Positions 26,969 to 36,518 are shown, numbered from the stretch's first letter. The stretch is 64,000 nt of DNA from Serpentinicella sp031432315 (GCF_031432315.1 NZ_JAVKGO010000001.1:422294-486293), one strand, 5' to 3'. Program-made: numbers and translations. The notes: a model not told the origin generated them from the sequence alone.

Positions 26969-28753
26969 CTATGAACACAGTAGCGCTTCATCATACTCTC
27001 CAACAATTTTATTAATCTCATCTTCATTTAATGTTTCTTTCCTTAATAATTCTTCCGCTACTTTTTCAACTAGACCAATATTTTCTCGTATCATTAATTT
27101 AGTCTCGTCATATAATTGTTTCATTTCTTTTTTGGTTAGTTGCTTTACATCATCATCAACGAAATTTCTGTTACCATATAAAACATCAAAGTTAACCATT
27201 CCTATTTCATCATGCATACCAAATTGCTTAATCATTGCTACTATAATCTCTGTTGCTTTTTGAATATCATTACTTGCACCCGTTGTAATATGATCACTAC
27301 CAAATATTATTTCTTCAACTATTCTACCACCTAATGCTACCTTAACATGGTTTATCATATTCATTTTTGTATTATACATTCGATCCGGCGGTATGTTCAT
27401 GCTAAAGCCACCAGCACCTTTTGTACTTGGTATAATTGTAACCTTTGTTACTTTATTATCTGGACATAAAATTTTAGTTACTACAGCATGTCCAGCTTCA
27501 TGATAAGCAGTAATTTTTCGATCTACGTGAGATATACCACTTCGATCTTTTTTTTCTTCTCCTGCTATAACTGTATAAAAAGCTTTATCTAAATGGTTTT
27601 GGTTAATATATGGTGCATCTTCTCTTGCAGCATAAATGGCAGCTTCGTTTACTAGATTTTCTAATTTCGCGCCACTAAAATAAACCGTTTGTTGTGCTAA
27701 ACCATCTAAATTAATTTCTGCATCTATAGGTCTATTTTGCGAATATAGTTTTAATATTTCCTGCCTTGCTTTAAGATCAGGTAATCCTACTTCTATTTGT
27801 CTGTCAAATCTTCCTGGTCTCAAAAGCGCATCATCTAAAATATCAATTCTATTTGTTGCTGCCATTACAATAATGCCTTCACTCCCTTTAAACCCAGACA
27901 TCTCTGTTAATAATGCATTTAGCGTTCTATCGGACTCATCACTACCACCAAGACCACCACGATCTCTTTTTTTCCCTATAGCATCGATTTCATCAATAAA
28001 TATAACACATTTCCCTTTGTCTTTTGCATCCTTAAATAAACTTCTTATACGACCAGCACCTAAGCCAGCATATACTTGAACAAAATCTGAACCTGAAACA
28101 GCAATGAAATCTACGCCAGCTTCACTTGCAAGCGCTTTAGCCATTATCGTTTTACCTGTTCCAGGAGGGCCATATAGTATGACACCTTTCGGCATCTTAG
28201 CACCATATCTAGTATACTTTTCCGGATTTTTTAGAAAATCCACAAGTTCTATCATATTTTCTTTTGCTTCTTCATTTCCAGCAATATCAGCAAAACGAAC
28301 TGAAGAATCTTTTTGTGTAGAAAACTCAACCTTTGACATTTTATCATATTCTTTTGATGTTTGCCTTGTTCCCTTTTTGGATAAATAAATTGAAATACCA
28401 ACCAAAACACCAATTAGTAGCACGAAACTCAAGACAGTATTCATATTTATTTGCCCATCTTGTTCATCTACCGAAACATCATTTAATAATAAAGTTTCTT
28501 TTAGTGTGTCTACCCGTGGATTGTCAGTGATAAATGTACTTCCATCACTCAGATTCCCTTCAATTTTAGAGGTTTCTGTCAAGTATACTTTCGTTACTTC
28601 TCCAGACTCTATTCCTGCTATAAAATCAGAATAACTCAATTCTATTTTTTCTTCACTTAAGATATAGTTATTAATAATAATAAATCCCAATACACTGGCA
28701 AGTAAAACTGCATATAAAACAATAGATATTTTTTTAATATTAAATTTTTTCAT
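26969..28753 (-). CDS. ftsH: ATP-dependent zinc metalloprotease FtsH
   Basis: A membrane-anchored AAA+ protease that degrades unassembled membrane proteins and regulators. 594 aa: two membrane helices (about 7-29 and 108-126) around an external segment, AAA domain with GPPGTGKTIMAKALASEAG, FIDEIDAIG and the second-region-of-homology arginine (RPGRFDR), then the zinc site HEAGHAVV. The start is the ATG at 28753 after GGAGGGG; an in-frame TTG upstream includes that site. It stands alone, with a terminator before it and the structured RNA region after it. Confidence 0.96.
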   Translation of the reverse strand: MKKFNIKKISIVLYAVLLASVLGFIIINNYILSEEKIELSYSDFIAGIESGEVTKVYLTETSKIEGNLSDGSTFITDNPRVDTLKETLLLNDVSVDEQDGQINMNTVLSFVLLIGVLVGISIYLSKKGTRQTSKEYDKMSKVEFSTQKDSSVRFADIAGNEEAKENMIELVDFLKNPEKYTRYGAKMPKGVILYGPPGTGKTIMAKALASEAGVDFIAVSGSDFVQVYAGLGAGRIRSLFKDAKDKGKCVIFIDEIDAIGKKRDRGGLGGSDESDRTLNALLTEMSGFKGSEGIIVMAATNRIDILDDALLRPGRFDRQIEVGLPDLKARQEILKLYSQNRPIDAEINLDGLAQQTVYFSGAKLENLVNEAAIYAAREDAPYINQNHLDKAFYTVIAGEEKKDRSGISHVDRKITAYHEAGHAVVTKILCPDNKVTKVTIIPSTKGAGGFSMNIPPDRMYNTKMNMINHVKVALGGRIVEEIIFGSDHITTGASNDIQKATEIIVAMIKQFGMHDEIGMVNFDVLYGNRNFVDDDVKQLTKKEMKQLYDETKLMIRENIGLVEKVAEELLRKETLNEDEINKIVGEYDEALLCS

Positions 28754-28843
28754 TTTTAACCCCTCCTTCAATATATTTTATAAAAAATTTAATATGTACA
28801 GGAGGTTTACATAACATTTTACAAGTATATCATGTTTTTTTAA

Positions 28844-28868
28844 AAAAAGAAAGCCCTCTAGGGACTTT
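28844..28868 (-). terminator. terminator after the holin-like gene
   Basis: On the minus strand AAAG.CCC (28861-28868) pairs with GGGCTTT (28850-28856) with one bulged T, followed by CTTTTTTT. Confidence 0.65.
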
Positions 28869-28882
28869 AACTAGTTTTTCTA

Positions 28883-29218
28883 TTAACTTGTTTCTTTGTC
28901 GGTCTTATCCTCTATCTCCTCTTTCATCTTTTTTTTAATCATTTTGCTGTTTAATATTTCATAATTTCCCATTGCTGCTGCAGCAACAATAAATGCGTTT
29001 AGAAAACTTAAATACATTGTTTCAAAAGTAATTTCACCCGTTATAAATTGATTAGAAAGCATTACTATCATAGCAACAAGTAAAGTTACAATCTTATTAT
29101 CTATCCACTTTGGCGTATAATCTTTTATAAAATGTGTAACTATGTTCGTTACAATTACAGCTCCAGCAAATGTGGTAATAAAATCATTTGTGAGAAAATC
29201 GATACCTTCTAAACTCAT
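28883..29218 (-). CDS. small membrane protein with holin-like shape, 111 aa
   Basis: Three hydrophobic segments (about 9-30, 42-58 and 67-88) are followed by a strongly charged C-terminal tail (KMIKKKMKEEIEDKTDKETS). The sequence resembles short phage-holin-type membrane proteins in size, topology and charged tail, but there are no phage genes or endolysin next to it, and I do not recognise a named family. ATG follows AGGAGGGG. It lies between a 58-aa gene and ftsH and has its own terminator. Confidence 0.7.
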   Translation of the reverse strand: MSLEGIDFLTNDFITTFAGAVIVTNIVTHFIKDYTPKWIDNKIVTLLVAMIVMLSNQFITGEITFETMYLSFLNAFIVAAAAMGNYEILNSKMIKKKMKEEIEDKTDKETS

Positions 29219-29293
29219 AAATATACCCCTCCTAAATACTAGTAGTAGATAATTCCATTATATGTTTAAAAGATATCACTTGTTATATTTCGA

Positions 29294-29470
29294 TTAACCA
29301 CTTCTTTTCTTCTTCAAATATTCTAAGAACTCTTTCTTTGCTCTAGAATGGTCTAGATACTCTTCTTCACTTACTTTACCGTCTTTTTTAAGCTGTTCTA
29401 ACATCTGAAGAAATTTTATACATATATTTTCTAACTCTACATCTTCATTAGTTTCCTCACGTAAGAACAT
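29294..29470 (-). CDS. small charged helical protein, 58 aa
   Basis: MFLREETNEDVELENICIKF... with 58 residues, rich in Glu and Lys, predicted mostly helical, ending KEFLEYLKKKRSG. No membrane segment. An in-frame start 12 codons upstream is possible, but GGAGAAGGAAG lies between it and the ATG at 29470, which I prefer. The segment LKKDGKVSEEEYLDHSRAKKEFL looks like a short helix-turn-helix hairpin of the SHOCT type, as in proteins that oligomerise at a C-terminal tail; this is a guess. Function unknown. It lies 75 bases before the holin-like gene. Confidence 0.65.
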   Translation of the reverse strand: MFLREETNEDVELENICIKFLQMLEQLKKDGKVSEEEYLDHSRAKKEFLEYLKKKRSG

Positions 29471-29615
29471 TTTTTCACTTCCTTCTCCTAAAGTATTTAA
29501 ATACATACACTACCAATTATATGTAATTATATCTAATAAATGTATTATTCTTTCCTTTTTATAAAATCCCTCTTATTTATAAATTTTAGATAAAAAAACT
29601 TATCTCTTTATTTCA

Positions 29616-30539
29616 TCAATTTTGCGCATTTTTCAAAGTCTTTCGCAATATGCTCATATCTTTCGGCATTGAAGCTGTAATTTCTACAGTATTTTTAAAT
29701 CTTGGTTGATATAATTTTAAATACCATGCATGTAAAGCTTGGCGATTAATATAGTTACTTACTCGTTCATTATATAAAGTATCACCTGTTATTGGATGTC
29801 CAATAAAATCCATATGTACTCTTATCTGATGTGTTCTTCCTGTTAGTAACTCAATTTCAAGTACGGTAGCATTATGTAATCGTTCTAGCACATAATATTT
29901 AGTGATTGACTCTTGACCCCTTTTATCTACTATACGCTTTATAGAATCATCATTTGGTCTGAAAATTGGTTCTAAAATTGTACCATTATCATTTTCAATA
30001 ACGCCATCCACAATTGTTTTATACTTTTTTGTAACCAAATTGTTTTTCATCTGTTCAGATATGATATGATGAGCAAAGGCATTTTTTGCAATTATTAACA
30101 ATCCGGATGTATCCATATCTAAACGATTAACAAACCTGATACGCCATTTCATATTATTTTTTAAAATATAATTTGAAAGACCATTTGCTATTGTCCCATT
30201 GGGATGACTCTTCGTTGGATGTACAACTATCCCAGGTTGTTTATTTATTACTAATAAATCAATATCTTCATACACTATATCTATTGGTATATTTTCTGGC
30301 TCAAATTGATCTGTGGGTTCAATTAACGCAATTTCAATTACATCCCCCGACTTTAATAGGGTATGATACCTTGCAAAGGAGTTATTTACTTTAATGGTTT
30401 TATCTTTCTTTAACTTTGTTAATAATCTACTAGAGATGTTTAGTTCCTCTTTTAATAATTGTTTTAACACTTTACCTTTCCACTTTTCATCAACTGTTAC
30501 TATGATTTTATTTTCACTCTGTTTTTCTGGTATAAGCAA
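29616..30539 (-). CDS. RluD/RluA-family pseudouridine synthase
   Basis: 307 aa with an N-terminal S4-like RNA-binding part (SRLLTKLKKDKTIKVNN) and a synthase domain with the catalytic Asp in VNRLDMDTSGLLIIAKN; the family usually has HRLD, and Asn in place of His is a known variant. Later motifs RTHQIRVHMDFIGHPITGDTLY are diagnostic. Target (23S rRNA or tRNA) cannot be decided. The start is TTG placed by TAGGAGG. It is divergent from nadK. Confidence 0.92.
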   Translation of the reverse strand: MLIPEKQSENKIIVTVDEKWKGKVLKQLLKEELNISSRLLTKLKKDKTIKVNNSFARYHTLLKSGDVIEIALIEPTDQFEPENIPIDIVYEDIDLLVINKQPGIVVHPTKSHPNGTIANGLSNYILKNNMKWRIRFVNRLDMDTSGLLIIAKNAFAHHIISEQMKNNLVTKKYKTIVDGVIENDNGTILEPIFRPNDDSIKRIVDKRGQESITKYYVLERLHNATVLEIELLTGRTHQIRVHMDFIGHPITGDTLYNERVSNYINRQALHAWYLKLYQPRFKNTVEITASMPKDMSILRKTLKNAQN

Positions 30540-30630
30540 AGTAAATCCTCCTACTTTTTATATTAATATTTAGATAATTATTCCTTAGTTTCTCAGTTTA
30601 TTTGTTTATTATAATTTTAAAATATTTGAG

Positions 30631-30659
30631 TTGACAATTTTTTTTTTTACATATATGTT
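30631..30659 (+). promoter_or_regulatory. candidate sigma-A promoter for nadK
   Basis: TTGACA (30631-30636), a 17-base spacer and TATGTT (30654-30659), about 75 bases before the nadK start. Confidence 0.5.
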
Positions 30660-30733
30660 TATTAGTAATAGAAAAATAGTAAATATATTAATGATCCATT
30701 ATACTTTTAAGTGCCAAGGGAGTGTTACTCACA

Positions 30734-31540
30734 TTGACTAAAAAAGGTTTAATCAATATTATTTATAATAATACAAATTTTTCAATAAACACAGCTAAAT
30801 ATCTTAAAGATCGGCTTATGGGCTTTGGTTATCAAGTTAGTGACCATTTTGATTTTAATGCTGAGTTAGTTATATGCATTGGTGGAGACGGTTCTTTTCT
30901 AAGAGCTTTACATCAACATGGTTTTCCGTCAATCCCTATAGTTGGAATAAATACAGGTCATTTAGGTTTTTTCACAGAAATAAATCCCAATGAGATTGAT
31001 GACTTTTTAGAAAAGTATATCACTCAACAATATACTATATCAACTATTAACCCAGTGCAAGCTGATATATGTACTAGAAACGATTGTATTGAAGCTTTGG
31101 GTATTAATGAGATTGCCATTAAAGGCGATAAGTCAAGAACTATTCACTTAAATATATCTGTAGATGAGCACCTTATTCAGCGATTTAGTGGTGATGGTAT
31201 CTTGGTTTCATCTTCTACAGGTAGTACTGCTTATAATTATTCCATTGGTGGTAGCTTAATTGACCCACGTCTTAGTGCTCTACAAGTGACGCCTCTAGCT
31301 CCAATTAACACAAATGCATACAGATGCTTTACATCTAGTGTTATTCTCCCATCTGATGCTGTTATAAAAGTCCATCCTGAGTATCATTTTGAAGATTCAA
31401 TTGTTATCGTTAGTGACGGATTAGAGCATAGGTATTTTGGTATAAATGAAATCTCATTAAAAATGTCAGAACTAGAAATAAATTTACTCAAATTAGAAGG
31501 ATCTAGTTTTTGGAGTAAAGCAATAGAAAAATTCTTATAA
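30734..31540 (+). CDS. nadK: NAD kinase
   Basis: Phosphorylates NAD to NADP. 268 aa with the GGDG motif in ICIGGDGSFLRALH near residue 50, NTGHLGFFTEI, NEIAIKGD and SSSTGSTAYNYSIGG. A GTG at 30722 is in frame but overlaps the AAGGGAG ribosome binding site; the TTG at 30734 gives 11-base spacing and a normal N-terminus, so I chose it, without certainty. The gene is monocistronic, closed by an 18-bp hairpin. Confidence 0.93.
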   Translation: MTKKGLINIIYNNTNFSINTAKYLKDRLMGFGYQVSDHFDFNAELVICIGGDGSFLRALHQHGFPSIPIVGINTGHLGFFTEINPNEIDDFLEKYITQQYTISTINPVQADICTRNDCIEALGINEIAIKGDKSRTIHLNISVDEHLIQRFSGDGILVSSSTGSTAYNYSIGGSLIDPRLSALQVTPLAPINTNAYRCFTSSVILPSDAVIKVHPEYHFEDSIVIVSDGLEHRYFGINEISLKMSELEINLLKLEGSSFWSKAIEKFL

Positions 31541-31548
31541 TACATAAT

Positions 31549-31598
31549 AAAAAAGTAACTACCCTTTATATATCTTCACTAAGGGTAGTTACTTTTTT
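31549..31598. terminator. bidirectional terminator, 18-bp perfect stem
   Basis: 31549-31566 pairs with 31581-31598; both arms are A/T-flanked (AAAAAA and TTTTTT), so it ends nadK and the convergent symporter gene. Confidence 0.85.
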
Positions 31599-31599
31599 G

Positions 31600-32871
31600 T
31601 TAATTTAAAGCATTCTCTGAATCAGAATTAAAAATTTCTTCGTTAAATTCACCCTCTGTTTTTGCAATAACAGTTGTGCAAACAGCGTCACCTGTGATAT
31701 TAACTGCAGTTCTTGACATATCTAGCAACCTATCTATCCCCATAATCAATGCAACACCTTCTATCGGTAAACCAACAGACTGTAGCACCATTGATAACAT
31801 AATTAAACCTACTCCCGGAACACCTGCTGTCCCTATTGACGCTAAAGTTGCTGTAATAATCACCGTTAAAATAGCACTAAAACCTAGGTCTATCCCATAT
31901 ACTTGGGAAATAAATACCGTTGCAACCCCTTGCATAATTGCAGTTCCATCCATATTTATTGTTGCACCTAAAGGTAAAGTAAAAGAAGCAATATTTTTTG
32001 AAACTCCAATTTCTTCTTCAATAGTTTCGATCGTTATTGGCAGTGTAGCCCCACTACTGGCTGTTGAAAAAGCGACAGATGTTGCAGGTAAGAACTTTTT
32101 AAAGAATCTTAAAGGACTTAAACCTGTAAAAATCTTCAATATGCCACCATAAGTCACTACAGCATGAAAAATTAATGCTACTATAACTGTCATCATATAT
32201 TTTAATAATGGTACCATGGCTTCAAAACCTAAAGTGGAAAAGGTTGTAGCTATTAAACAAAAAACACCATATGGTGCAATTTCCATTACATAACTAACTA
32301 GTTTCATCATAAGTTCGTTTAATTGTTCAAACATATTAGCTACATCTTTTGTTTTTTCACCAAGGGCTGATAATCCAATACCAATAAACAATGCAAAAGC
32401 AATAACTTGTAACATATTTCCTGCTGCCATTGCATTAATTGGGTTACTTGGAATAATATCTATTATAACTTGTGCTAAAGGAATTGATTCTCCAATAGTA
32501 GGTTCACTAGTTACTACTTTAGACATATCTAAACCGACTCCTGGATTAACAACATAGGCAATACTTATTGCTATAGAAATAGCAACCGCTGTTGTAATCA
32601 GATAAAAGACTAGTGTTTTTAGACCTATTCTACCTAACTTTTTTACATCTCCCATGCTTGATGCACCATTAACTATAGAAATAAAAACAAGTGGAACTAC
32701 CATCATCATAATAGCCCTTAAAAATAGTTGCCCTACAACTAGAAATACACCATTAATCAATATCGTGTCAGTAACATAATTAGTAGGAATATTATATAAG
32801 ATAATTCCAGTTACCAAACCTGCTAATAGACCAACTAAAATTTTAAGCGTTAAACCCTTTTGTCTTGCCAT
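31600..32871 (-). CDS. dicarboxylate/amino-acid:cation symporter (DAACS family)
   Basis: 423 aa, eight or so membrane helices plus two re-entrant loops, as in GltP/GltPh. The substrate-binding motifs are clear: AFSTASSGATLPITIETIEE for hairpin 1 and NMDGTAIMQGVATVFI for helix 7, and GTAGVPGVGLIMLS for hairpin 2. The family uses Na+ or H+ gradients to import glutamate, aspartate, or C4-dicarboxylates; the NMDGT motif favours Na+ coupling. The exact substrate is unknown. ATG follows AAAGGAGG. It is a single gene, divergent from the hydrogenase-like gene. Confidence 0.92.
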   Translation of the reverse strand: MARQKGLTLKILVGLLAGLVTGIILYNIPTNYVTDTILINGVFLVVGQLFLRAIMMMVVPLVFISIVNGASSMGDVKKLGRIGLKTLVFYLITTAVAISIAISIAYVVNPGVGLDMSKVVTSEPTIGESIPLAQVIIDIIPSNPINAMAAGNMLQVIAFALFIGIGLSALGEKTKDVANMFEQLNELMMKLVSYVMEIAPYGVFCLIATTFSTLGFEAMVPLLKYMMTVIVALIFHAVVTYGGILKIFTGLSPLRFFKKFLPATSVAFSTASSGATLPITIETIEEEIGVSKNIASFTLPLGATINMDGTAIMQGVATVFISQVYGIDLGFSAILTVIITATLASIGTAGVPGVGLIMLSMVLQSVGLPIEGVALIMGIDRLLDMSRTAVNITGDAVCTTVIAKTEGEFNEEIFNSDSENALN

Positions 32872-33088
32872 ATATTCTCCTCCTTTAAATTTGCATGTTA
32901 TATTTGATATGCTTTCAATTTATTTTTTTAACATCTTGTGCAATCACTAATTTAATGCGAAAGTTGAAAAGTAGCTTTATTAGTATATCAATTTTTTGCA
33001 AGCAATACAATCTATTACTTCATAATTTATGTTTACCAATAAAAGTTATTGAATGTTCTTAAATATACTTACAGTAATTTAGTTACCC

Positions 33089-33117
33089 TTTTCAGATCGT
33101 CTAATATACTATATAAT
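33089..33117 (+). promoter_or_regulatory. candidate promoter for the hydrogenase-like gene
   Basis: A perfect TATAAT (33112-33117) lies 17 bases after TTTTCA (33089-33094), 35 bases before the start codon. The -35 match is weak. Confidence 0.38.
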
Positions 33118-33151
33118 AGTGTAAATATTCTATTTTCCCCGGAGGGATTTT

Positions 33152-34396
33152 ATGCGCTCGCTAATTCACTCAATTTCTCTTGATGCTGATAAATGTAAAG
33201 GATGTACAAATTGCATGAAAAGATGTCCTACAGAAGCTATTAGAGTAAAAAATAGCACATGTAATATTATAGATGATAGATGTATTAACTGTGGACATTG
33301 TATTCATGTATGCCAACATAATGCTTTAACTTGTATAACAGATGAATTAGAAAAAATTTTCGATTATAGGTATCGTATTGCCCTTATTGATCCTGTTATT
33401 TATTCACAATTTGATCTTGCATCTGATCCTAAACAAATATTACCTATTTTTAAACTAATGGGCTTTTCTGATATATTTGAAATATCCAAAGGTGCAGATA
33501 TAATTACGTCTTTTACAAAAAAATATATTAATAAAAAATCTATTGATTATCCAATTATTTCCTCATCCTGTCCAACTGTTATTCGCCTTATTCAACTAAG
33601 GTTTCCTGAGTTAATTAAAAATATTTTACCTATTGACTCTCCTGTTGAAATTTCAGCTTCAATTGCAAGAAGCAAGGCGGTAGAGGGTACTGACTACAAT
33701 GACAATGATATTGGTATCTTCTATATCTCACCATGTTCAGCACGTTTTTATAGTTTTCAACATCCAGTAGGAAGAAAGCATACTAATGTAACAGGTACAA
33801 TTTCTATTAATTCTCTATTTTTAAAAATGAGTAAGGTGTTAGAAAGTTCAGGGGAAGATTTTCACTTCTATCCTTCTGGGCACGCAATAGGTTGGGCTCG
33901 AGCTGGAGGGCAAAGTCAAGCATTAGAAATTGACGATTTTTTAGCTGTAGATGGTATTGAAAATGTTATAAGTGTATTAGAAGAAATTGAAAATAATAAA
34001 ATAAATGATTTACTATTTTTAGAATGTCAAGCATGTACAAACGGTTGTGTTGGGGGATGTTTAACCGTTGAAAACTCTTTTGTGGCCAGAAATCGCATTA
34101 GAAAAATATCACAACAATATTATAATTTTAACCCTAAAATTGAAAATATTGATACTTCAAACTTTCTACTAGAAGAACCTATTATACCATTGAATGTACT
34201 TAAATTAGACAAGAATTTACTTAAAGCGATTGAAAAAATGAAAAGAATAGATAAAGTTCTTGATTCACTTCCTAAGATTGATTGTGGCGCTTGCGGTTCC
34301 CCATCTTGTAAAGCCTTGGCGGAAGATATTGTTTTAGGCTTTTCTAAGCATGAAGACTGTATAATCCATTTAAAAAGACAAGTTAAAAATAAGTAA
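33152..34396 (+). CDS. sensory-type [FeFe]-hydrogenase-like Fe-S protein, 414 aa
   Basis: In order: two 4Fe-4S ferredoxin clusters (Cys15/18/21/25 and Cys44/47/50/54), a hydrogenase H-cluster domain (about 70-320), and a C-terminal 4Fe-4S motif (Cys378, 381, 386, 403). The three H-cluster loops read SSSCP (137-141), SPCSAR (193-198) and ECQACTNGC (291-299). All four expected cysteine ligands (140, 195, 295, 299) are kept, but the proton-relay Cys of TSCCP is Ser and the Lys of PCTAKK is Arg. Such changes mark putative sensory or low-activity classes rather than the bulk H2 enzymes. No PAS, phosphatase or maturation gene is adjacent. It ends at a shared terminator facing lysA. Confidence 0.85.
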   Translation: MRSLIHSISLDADKCKGCTNCMKRCPTEAIRVKNSTCNIIDDRCINCGHCIHVCQHNALTCITDELEKIFDYRYRIALIDPVIYSQFDLASDPKQILPIFKLMGFSDIFEISKGADIITSFTKKYINKKSIDYPIISSSCPTVIRLIQLRFPELIKNILPIDSPVEISASIARSKAVEGTDYNDNDIGIFYISPCSARFYSFQHPVGRKHTNVTGTISINSLFLKMSKVLESSGEDFHFYPSGHAIGWARAGGQSQALEIDDFLAVDGIENVISVLEEIENNKINDLLFLECQACTNGCVGGCLTVENSFVARNRIRKISQQYYNFNPKIENIDTSNFLLEEPIIPLNVLKLDKNLLKAIEKMKRIDKVLDSLPKIDCGACGSPSCKALAEDIVLGFSKHEDCIIHLKRQVKNK

Positions 34397-34432
34397 ACAC
34401 AACTCAAATAGAATTAATATTCAAAAACTGAA

Positions 34433-34470
34433 AAAAGCATGTATGGTGTATATAAACCATACATGCTTTT
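34433..34470. terminator. bidirectional terminator between the hydrogenase-like gene and lysA
   Basis: A perfect 15-bp stem (34433-34447 with 34456-34470) has an 8-base loop and A/T tracts on both sides. Confidence 0.82.
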
Positions 34471-34485
34471 GCTTTTATTATATTA

Positions 34486-35727
34486 CTATGAAACACCATC
34501 TTTTTGATAGTAGTCAACTAACTGTTTTAGTTCTTCTTGGGGTCTTATTAACTTAATCTCATTATTTTTTAACAAATACTCAGCAGGCTTAAATGAAAAG
34601 TTATAGTTAGAACACATGGAGTATCCATATGCCCCCGCATCGCAAATAACTAATAAATCTCCGTTTTGGGGTAAATTTATCATTCTTTCCTCTGCTAAAC
34701 GATCTCCCGTTTCACATAGTGGGCCCACTACATCAACACTCTCTTCATGCTCACTATTATACTGTGTGAATATATGATGATATCCGTTGTATAAGCTCGG
34801 TCTAATTAAGGATGCCATAGATGCATCAGTTACTACAAACTTTTTATAGGGTGATTCTTTAACATATTCTACATTACCTACAAGGACACCAGCGTTTCCT
34901 ATAAGAAATCTACCTAACTCTAAGATGACATGTAGATTAATTTTTTTAAGAATTGGTATAACTCTCTCTTTATACTCATCTAGAGGGAAATCTACTCCAT
35001 TCTTCTCATAATCAATACCCCAACCACCACCAACATTAATAAACTCTAATTGATGGTCGTCTAAACTCTCTATAAATTCATAGCATTTTTCATATGCGTC
35101 TTCATATGGACTTATTGATAAAAGTTGAGAGCCAATGTGTACGTGTAAGCCTTTTATTTTAATGTATTGATGGTTTAGATATTTTTTTATAATTTGTTTT
35201 GCTGAATCTAAATCTATACCAAACTTATTTTTTTTCAAACCAGTTGATATATAAGGATGTGTTACTGGATCAACGTCAGGATTTATTCTTAAAGCTACCG
35301 TAATTTCTTTATCCTTTTCAAGAGCGATCTTCTCTAGTCTGTCAATTTCTTCTTGTGAATCTACATTTAGTGCTCTAGGGTTAAAGTCAACGACTTCAGA
35401 TAAGAAACCCCTAGTTTTTCCATTGCCATTAACTATAACTTCATTATTGTGAAAGTTTACTAATTTAGCAGCTTCTAGCTCTCCTTTTGAGACAATATCT
35501 ATTCCAACACCCATTTTCTTTAATTCTTCAAGTAGAAATAAATTATTATTAGATTTTGTAGCAAAGGATATATGATAGTCCATCCCTTTAAAAGTGTCTT
35601 CTACTTTAGATAAATTTCTTTTTATCTGTTCATATGAATATAAGTAAAAAGGAGTTGGTTTTCCTTGAGCAATATCTCTTAAGGGTGAGTTTTCCACATG
35701 CAATTCATTGTTTTTATACTGTATCAT
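34486..35727 (-). CDS. lysA: diaminopimelate decarboxylase
   Basis: Makes L-lysine from meso-DAP; last gene of the dap operon. 413 aa PLP enzyme: the PLP Lys is in ISFATKSNNN, then GLHVHIGSQL, GGGWGIDY and CETGDRLAEER, with the catalytic Cys. ATG at 35736 and at 35727 are both possible. The upstream one sits directly on the only purine-rich stretch (GATGGG), so 35727 is preferred. 38 bases after dapH. Confidence 0.95.
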   Translation of the reverse strand: MIQYKNNELHVENSPLRDIAQGKPTPFYLYSYEQIKRNLSKVEDTFKGMDYHISFATKSNNNLFLLEELKKMGVGIDIVSKGELEAAKLVNFHNNEVIVNGNGKTRGFLSEVVDFNPRALNVDSQEEIDRLEKIALEKDKEITVALRINPDVDPVTHPYISTGLKKNKFGIDLDSAKQIIKKYLNHQYIKIKGLHVHIGSQLLSISPYEDAYEKCYEFIESLDDHQLEFINVGGGWGIDYEKNGVDFPLDEYKERVIPILKKINLHVILELGRFLIGNAGVLVGNVEYVKESPYKKFVVTDASMASLIRPSLYNGYHHIFTQYNSEHEESVDVVGPLCETGDRLAEERMINLPQNGDLLVICDAGAYGYSMCSNYNFSFKPAEYLLKNNEIKLIRPQEELKQLVDYYQKDGVS

Positions 35728-35765
35728 GTGTATCATCCCATCTATCTATTAATATATAATTCTTC

Positions 35766-36479
35766 TTATGCTCCCATAATCTCTCTTAACTCTTGAACTA
35801 TTTCAGTTTTTGACTTAGTTTTATCATCAATTTTTTTAATTACTTTACCCGGCGTCCCTGCTACAACAACATTTTCTGGTACATCTTCTGTAACTACAGC
35901 TCCTGAAGCTATTACAGAACCTTTCCCCACTCGTACACCTTCTAAAATTACCGCATTAGCTCCAATTACAACGTCATCTTCAATAATTACAGGTGTTGCA
36001 GATGGCGGCTCTACTACTCCCGCTATTACAGCTCCTGCACCAATATGACAGTTTTTACCTATAGTTCCTCTACCACCAATAACTACATTCATATCGATCA
36101 TTGTACCTTCACCAACTACAGCTCCAATATTAATTGATGCTCCCATCATTATAACTGCATTCTTATGGATTTCTACTTTTTCTCTAATAATTGCTCCTGG
36201 CTCAATACGTGCTGGAATATCTTTTAAATCTAATAACGGTATAGCTGAGTTTCTTCTATCATTTTCAAGTACAAAGTCTTCAATAGAGGAACTATTTTCT
36301 TCTAGAAGTTTAGAGATATTTTTCCATTCTCCAAAAACAATACCAGATGTACCATCTGTGAAATCTTTGCACTCATATTTCTTGAAGTCAATTCCTTTTA
36401 AGTTACCCTTCATATACACTTTAACTGGTGTCTTTTTCTCACTATCTTTTATATATTGTATTATCTCTCTTGCGTCCAT
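35766..36479 (-). CDS. dapH: tetrahydrodipicolinate N-acetyltransferase
   Basis: Acetylates tetrahydrodipicolinate in the acetylase branch of DAP synthesis. 237 aa with an N-terminal domain MDAREIIQYIKDSEKKTPVKVY and a left-handed beta-helix of hexapeptide repeats from about 85 to 205 (NAVIMMGASINIGAVVGEG and following). ATG at 36482 and 36479 are adjacent; the second has ideal spacing from GGAGG and matches homologues. The later acetylase-branch genes (deacetylase, aminotransferase) are not in the window. Confidence 0.95.
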   Translation of the reverse strand: MDAREIIQYIKDSEKKTPVKVYMKGNLKGIDFKKYECKDFTDGTSGIVFGEWKNISKLLEENSSSIEDFVLENDRRNSAIPLLDLKDIPARIEPGAIIREKVEIHKNAVIMMGASINIGAVVGEGTMIDMNVVIGGRGTIGKNCHIGAGAVIAGVVEPPSATPVIIEDDVVIGANAVILEGVRVGKGSVIASGAVVTEDVPENVVVAGTPGKVIKKIDDKTKSKTEIVQELREIMGA

Positions 36480-36518
36480 CATTGTGCCTCCTCATTAGAA
36501 TTTTTAACAATAAATCTT

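Noticed and set aside
28883..29470. Prophage remnant suggested by the holin-like gene
   Set aside because: No integrase, capsid, lysin or attachment repeats nearby; flanking genes are core chromosome genes on both sides.
31676..32152. 158-codon plus-strand open frame opposite the symporter gene
   Set aside because: It mirrors the conserved symporter motifs on the other strand and has no ribosome binding site.
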